The position numbers and the translations under genes are program-made. The notes under the pieces are model-generated. The model was given only the letters and a program-made list of their open reading frames with translations, ran no database searches and was not told the origin of the DNA. A stretch of DNA of 64,000 nt. Source: DATLMR01 sp964615905 (GTDB taxonomy: Bacteria; Acidobacteriota; Blastocatellia; UBA7656). This document shows positions 60,533 through 64,000 of this stretch, one piece after another. Position 1 is the stretch's first letter, and every line of letters begins with the position of its first letter. The stretch spans positions 1 through 64,000 of the forward strand of contig CAZTUB010000001.1 in NCBI GenBank assembly GCA_964615905.1, given 5' to 3'.

Positions 60533-62020
60533 ATGAATCGAGCAAAGACGGCGCTGGTACTGGTCGTTATCTTCAGCGCGATATGTCCCCTGGCCAGTCT
60601 GCCGGGCGTGAGCAATCGCGTCCGCGCGCAGCAGATAGACACGATAGAGCTGGAGCCGCTGCTATCGGGTTTGTCGAGCCCCGTATTCGTCACAAACGCG
60701 GGCGACAACAGCAACAGGCTTTTTATCGTAGAGCAACCGGGCCGGATCAAGGTGCTGCAACCGGGCACAGACGCACCCACGGTCTTTCTAAATATCACCG
60801 CAAGGGTGCTTTCGGGCGGCGAGCGCGGCCTGCTGGGGCTCGCTTTTCACCCGCAGTATGCCTCAAACCGGCGCTTCTTCGTCAACTACACGCGGGCAGG
60901 CGACGGCGCTACGGTCATCGCGGAATATAGAGCCTCGGCCAATAATGCGAACGTAGCCGATACGGCCGAGACCGTGATCCTCGTCATCCCGCAGCCGTTC
61001 GCCAACCACAACGGCGGGATGATCGAGTTCGGGCCCGACGGCTTTCTCTACATAGGCATGGGCGACGGGGGCAGCGCAAACGACCCCGGCAACCGCGCTC
61101 AGAATGTAAACGAGCTGCTGGGCAAGATGCTCCGCATAAACATAGACCAGGCCGGCACAGCCCCTTACACTTCGCCCGCCGACAACCCGTTCTTCGGCTC
61201 GACGCCGGGCAGGGACGAGATTTACGCAGTCGGGCTTCGCAACCCGTTCCGATGGTCTTTCGACAGGCTGACGGGCCAGTTGTACGCGGGCGACGTGGGC
61301 CAGGGCGCGCGAGAAGAGATAGACATAATCACACTCGGAGGCAACTACGGCTGGCGCGTTTTCGAGGGGACGGTTTGCACAAACCTCGGCCCGCAGGCTT
61401 GCAACGCGGTACAGGTCGTCCCTCCGATAGCCGAATACTCGCACGCGGGAGGGCGGTGCTCCGTCACAGGCGGCTACGTTTACAGGGGCTCGATGAATAC
61501 CCTGCCGTCCGGGGCATACCTGTTCGCGGACTTCTGCACGGGCGAGATATTCGTGCTTCAAAATAATCAGATGAGATTACTGCTCGACACAAATCTGAGC
61601 ATCTCCTCTTTTGGCGAGGACGAATCGGGCGAACTGTACGTGGTCAATCTCGGCGGCTCAGTCCACAGGGTTATTAATTCCGACTCGCTGCCGCCGCCGC
61701 CGCCGGGTGAGCTTGTCATAACCGGGGCAACGATCACTCACCGGGTGAAGCTCAACATTCTTGCCCCTGTCACGGTCAGGAATAACGGGAAGAAATACGA
61801 GATCGTCGTGCGGGGCAGGGGGTTTGTGGCCGGGAGCGTAATCTTGATAAACGGGCGCGAGATGAATAACACACAGCTTCGCCAGACGCCCACGGAGGTC
61901 CCTGTGCTGGTGGCGCGCTTGCGGCAGGGTACGCTTTCCGAGCCCGGCACGCTGACAATCGAAGTCGTCAACCCTGACGGTTCGCGCTCTAACCAGTTGA
62001 CGATTGAGGTGACCGAGTAG
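60533..62020 (+). CDS. PQQ-dependent sugar dehydrogenase (soluble GDH-type) with IPT/TIG-like tail
   Basis: This is a 495-residue secreted protein with a signal peptide of about 34 residues. The six-bladed propeller shows LSSPVFVTNAGDNSNRLFIV, GGERGLLGLAFHPQYASNRR, the catalytic-type NHNGGMIEFGPDGFLYIGMG and GLRNPFRWSFDRLTGQLYAG. A late CSVTGGYVYRG repeats the family pattern. Family members oxidise aldoses with PQQ. The last 95 residues form an IPT/TIG-like domain (YEIVVRGRGFVAGSVILING), ending TIEVTE. GGGAGGAG precedes the ATG. A related gene follows at 62178. Confidence 0.9.
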   Translation: MNRAKTALVLVVIFSAICPLASLPGVSNRVRAQQIDTIELEPLLSGLSSPVFVTNAGDNSNRLFIVEQPGRIKVLQPGTDAPTVFLNITARVLSGGERGLLGLAFHPQYASNRRFFVNYTRAGDGATVIAEYRASANNANVADTAETVILVIPQPFANHNGGMIEFGPDGFLYIGMGDGGSANDPGNRAQNVNELLGKMLRINIDQAGTAPYTSPADNPFFGSTPGRDEIYAVGLRNPFRWSFDRLTGQLYAGDVGQGAREEIDIITLGGNYGWRVFEGTVCTNLGPQACNAVQVVPPIAEYSHAGGRCSVTGGYVYRGSMNTLPSGAYLFADFCTGEIFVLQNNQMRLLLDTNLSISSFGEDESGELYVVNLGGSVHRVINSDSLPPPPPGELVITGATITHRVKLNILAPVTVRNNGKKYEIVVRGRGFVAGSVILINGREMNNTQLRQTPTEVPVLVARLRQGTLSEPGTLTIEVVNPDGSRSNQLTIEVTE

Positions 62021-62027
62021 CCTTGAC

Positions 62028-62071
62028 TTGCCGATTCCGGATCGCAAGTCCCGGCGATCCGGAATCGGCAA
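62028..62071. terminator. Perfect 18-bp hairpin between the PQQ dehydrogenase paralogues
   Basis: TTGCCGATTCCGGATCGC (62028-62045) pairs with its exact complement at 62054-62071, around an 8-nt loop. It begins 8 nt after the stop of the first paralogue. No T-run follows, so it may act as a mRNA-stabilising or attenuating hairpin rather than a classical terminator. The sequence beyond (62072-62110) repeats parts of the stem (GGAATC, CCGATTGCC). Confidence 0.65.
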
Positions 62072-62177
62072 CCCGGAATCAGAATACCGATTGCCGCATC
62101 GCGGTCTAACAGGCTACTATTTCTGTCCGGGTTGTCCCAACAAACGACAACTTTAATACAAGCACGGGGGTTTTATT

Positions 62178-64000
62178 TTGCACCGGTCAAAATCAGCAAT
62201 CATAATCAGCATAGTTCTACTCTTTGCGACGGCGCTCGCGTCGGTGAATCTGCCGAACGCGAGCGCCCAATTGAATTCCCTACAGATAGCGAGCGGCTAC
62301 GAGACGATCAACCTGAGATTTGCCGACCCTCTGAACGTCCCGGAATTCGCGCGCGGGACATTTTCCGGGCCGACCGCGATCACCTTCGATTCGCGAGGCC
62401 GCCTTTTTGTCTCAACGCTCACGGGCAAGATATTTATACTGATCGACAACAATGAGGACGGACGCGCCGACGAGGTCAAGACATTCGCCACAGGGCTTGA
62501 GCAGGCGCTCGGATTGACGTTTCACTCGAACGGCGACCTCTACGTCACAAGCAATATCTTTCACAACAGGGGGCGCATCCTCAGGCTGCGCGACCTGGAC
62601 GGCGATGATGTAGCGGACGAAACGACGGTCATAGTCGACAACCTGCCAAGCAAGGGCGATCACCAGACGAACCGCCCACGCTTCGGGCCTGACGGGCTGC
62701 TCTATTTCGGGCAAGGCTCGGCCACAGATAACGGCACGCCTAAAAGCCCGGGCGCGCCGTCGGAAGGCCCGCTAAACGCCGCCATCCTGCGCATCGATGT
62801 CAATGACCCGCAGGTCGAAGTATTTGCGACGGGGCTTCGCAACCCGTTCGGGATAACATTTCACCCCGAAAACGGCGCGTTGTTCAGCACAGACGGCGGG
62901 TCGGGTGAGATATGCGAGCTAGGCGATTGCTCAGGCGAAGATTTGTCGCCGCCCGAAGAGATCAACTGGGTTGTCCAGGGCGGCAACTACGGGTTTCCTG
63001 GCTGCGAAGGGACGCCCGACGCTGAAAGGCCCGGATGCGCGGGGGTGCGCGCCCCCGTCCACCAGTTTTCGCGCCACCTGACGCCGACCTCCGTAAATTT
63101 TTACACCGGCCCGCAGGCAGGCGCTTTTGAGAATCAACTGCTCGTGACGCTCTATAAAGAGGTCGGCGGGGACGGGGGCGACCTGCGCCGTGTGATGGTC
63201 GAAGGCGATCCTGTAAACGGGTTTCAACTCTCTGGAACCCCGGCGGACTTCATCCTGCGCATAAACCCCATAGACCCCGGCGACGGCCTTGTCGACGCGG
63301 CCATAGACCCCATAACCGGCGACATATACGTCGTAAGGTTCGACCCGATACCGCATCGTGACCCCAACGAGCATCACAACTTCATCTACCGCATGCGCCG
63401 CAAGGGAAGCGATGCGCTGACCTTTATCGGCGCGCCGCTGCCGTCGGCCGTGAAAGCGGGGACAGGCCCTGTGACAATAAGCATTTTTGGTCGCAGGCTG
63501 AAACCGGGAGCTGTCATATTTTTCGATAACGTAGCGGTGACGACGCGCGAAGGCGCGAACCAGTTCGAGTTGCTGGCCGATCTTCCCGCGAACCTTGTGG
63601 CGACCGAGCGTCTCTTTACAGTAGAGGTCCGCAACCCCGACGGCACGCGGTCAAACCAGCAGGAGTTCGCTGTAACGAAGTCAGGAATCCCCGACCCCCA
63701 GCCTAAAACGCCGCAGCTGAGTTCGATGTTTGTATACAAGAAGACACGTACGCAGGTAATCAACCCTGTGACCGCCGTGCGCAAGGCCAAAAAGTTCAGG
63801 CTCGTCGTAAACGGAGCAGATTTCGATGAAGGCGCGCAACTGATCGTGGGCGGGACCGCGCTTGAGATCGAGAGCCGGAGCGCGACAGAGATCGTGGGTC
63901 GATTCCCAAACAAGATGCTCGTCTCGCCCGCAAGCTTCCCCGTACAGGTTCGCAACGAGAACGGAAGGGTCTCTAACACGCTGACACTGACAGTTCTTTA
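62178..64000 (+). CDS. PQQ-dependent sugar dehydrogenase-like protein with two IPT/TIG-like domains (3' end outside window)
   Basis: This is an open frame of 607 codons running off the window, read from a TTG because an in-frame stop lies eight codons upstream and no ATG is available. GGGGG about 7 nt upstream may serve as the ribosome site. A signal peptide of about 34 residues is visible (IIISIVLLFATALAS). The propeller shows FSGPTAITFDSRGRLFVSTL, then KGDHQTNRPRFGPDGLLYFG, and later GLRNPFGITFHPENGALFST. The His context differs from its neighbour and is closer to the sorbosone-dehydrogenase-like branch. Two IPT/TIG-like domains follow (GPVTISIFGRRLKPGAVIFF, and FRLVVNGADFDEGAQLIVGG). Confidence 0.82.
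   Translation, partial: MHRSKSAIIISIVLLFATALASVNLPNASAQLNSLQIASGYETINLRFADPLNVPEFARGTFSGPTAITFDSRGRLFVSTLTGKIFILIDNNEDGRADEVKTFATGLEQALGLTFHSNGDLYVTSNIFHNRGRILRLRDLDGDDVADETTVIVDNLPSKGDHQTNRPRFGPDGLLYFGQGSATDNGTPKSPGAPSEGPLNAAILRIDVNDPQVEVFATGLRNPFGITFHPENGALFSTDGGSGEICELGDCSGEDLSPPEEINWVVQGGNYGFPGCEGTPDAERPGCAGVRAPVHQFSRHLTPTSVNFYTGPQAGAFENQLLVTLYKEVGGDGGDLRRVMVEGDPVNGFQLSGTPADFILRINPIDPGDGLVDAAIDPITGDIYVVRFDPIPHRDPNEHHNFIYRMRRKGSDALTFIGAPLPSAVKAGTGPVTISIFGRRLKPGAVIFFDNVAVTTREGANQFELLADLPANLVATERLFTVEVRNPDGTRSNQQEFAVTKSGIPDPQPKTPQLSSMFVYKKTRTQVINPVTAVRKAKKFRLVVNGADFDEGAQLIVGGTALEIESRSATEIVGRFPNKMLVSPASFPVQVRNENGRVSNTLTLTVL

Overview
The window is a GC-rich, densely coded bacterial chromosome segment. 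The gene content suggests a member of the Acidobacteriota, perhaps Blastocatellia. The basis is a large TonB receptor with an N-terminal carboxypeptidase-like domain, secreted sortilin-type beta-propeller and S9 peptidase proteins, PQQ dehydrogenases with IPT/TIG-like tails, Uma2-family proteins, and an exopolysaccharide locus with an ExeA-like ATPase. This placement is an inference from family content; no rRNA or other marker gene is present. I found no tRNA, rRNA, CRISPR array, insertion sequence or prophage.

Region 1 (1-13.4 kb) is an exopolysaccharide (EPS) and cell-surface locus. On the minus strand lie a partial O-antigen ligase and a family 2 glycosyltransferase, then a plus-strand sigma-70-like regulator. 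A minus-strand operon follows, in transcription order: Wzz/GumC chain-length protein, ExeA-like AAA ATPase, tyrosine-kinase-type ATPase, polyprenyl-phosphate sugar transferase, Wza-like export protein and an XRE regulator. A LuxR-type regulator and an orphan PqqD-like protein are divergent from it, followed by three small proteins of unknown function.

Region 2 (13.4-25.4 kb) is a respiratory complex I operon, nuoC-D-H-I-J-K-L-M-N, ending in an AtpZ/AtpI-like membrane protein. nuoA, nuoB, nuoE, nuoF and nuoG are absent. A 610-bp AT-richer leader upstream holds a terminator-like hairpin, a strongly structured candidate RNA and a candidate promoter.

Region 3 (25.4-32.8 kb) carries a possible 2OG-Fe(II) oxygenase, a Tat-exported Gfo/Idh/MocA oxidoreductase followed by a secreted sialidase-like propeller, and a thiolase, zinc-ribbon membrane protein and acyl-CoA dehydrogenase series. 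An Uma2 protein closes it.

Region 4 (32.9-54.5 kb) is dominated by secreted or envelope proteins: a TonB-dependent receptor, a sortilin/BNR protein, an S9 peptidase fused to a formylglycine-generating-enzyme-like domain, an AMIN-type lipoprotein and an amidase. It also has YajQ, an AurF-like diiron protein, a quinoprotein dehydrogenase and an acyl-CoA dehydrogenase/glycogen debranching/SDR operon.

Region 5 (54.6-64 kb) has two linked von Willebrand A membrane proteins, a PAP2 phosphatase, and two PQQ sugar dehydrogenase paralogues, the second cut by the window edge.

The most unusual signal is a family of four intergenic palindromes at 35.6, 42.3, 43.2 and 54.6 kb. Each has arms built from 7-bp tandem units (consensus GTGACAA) around a 47-50-bp core. 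Unit variants in one arm are usually mirrored in the other, and one copy supplies the stop codon of the gene before it.
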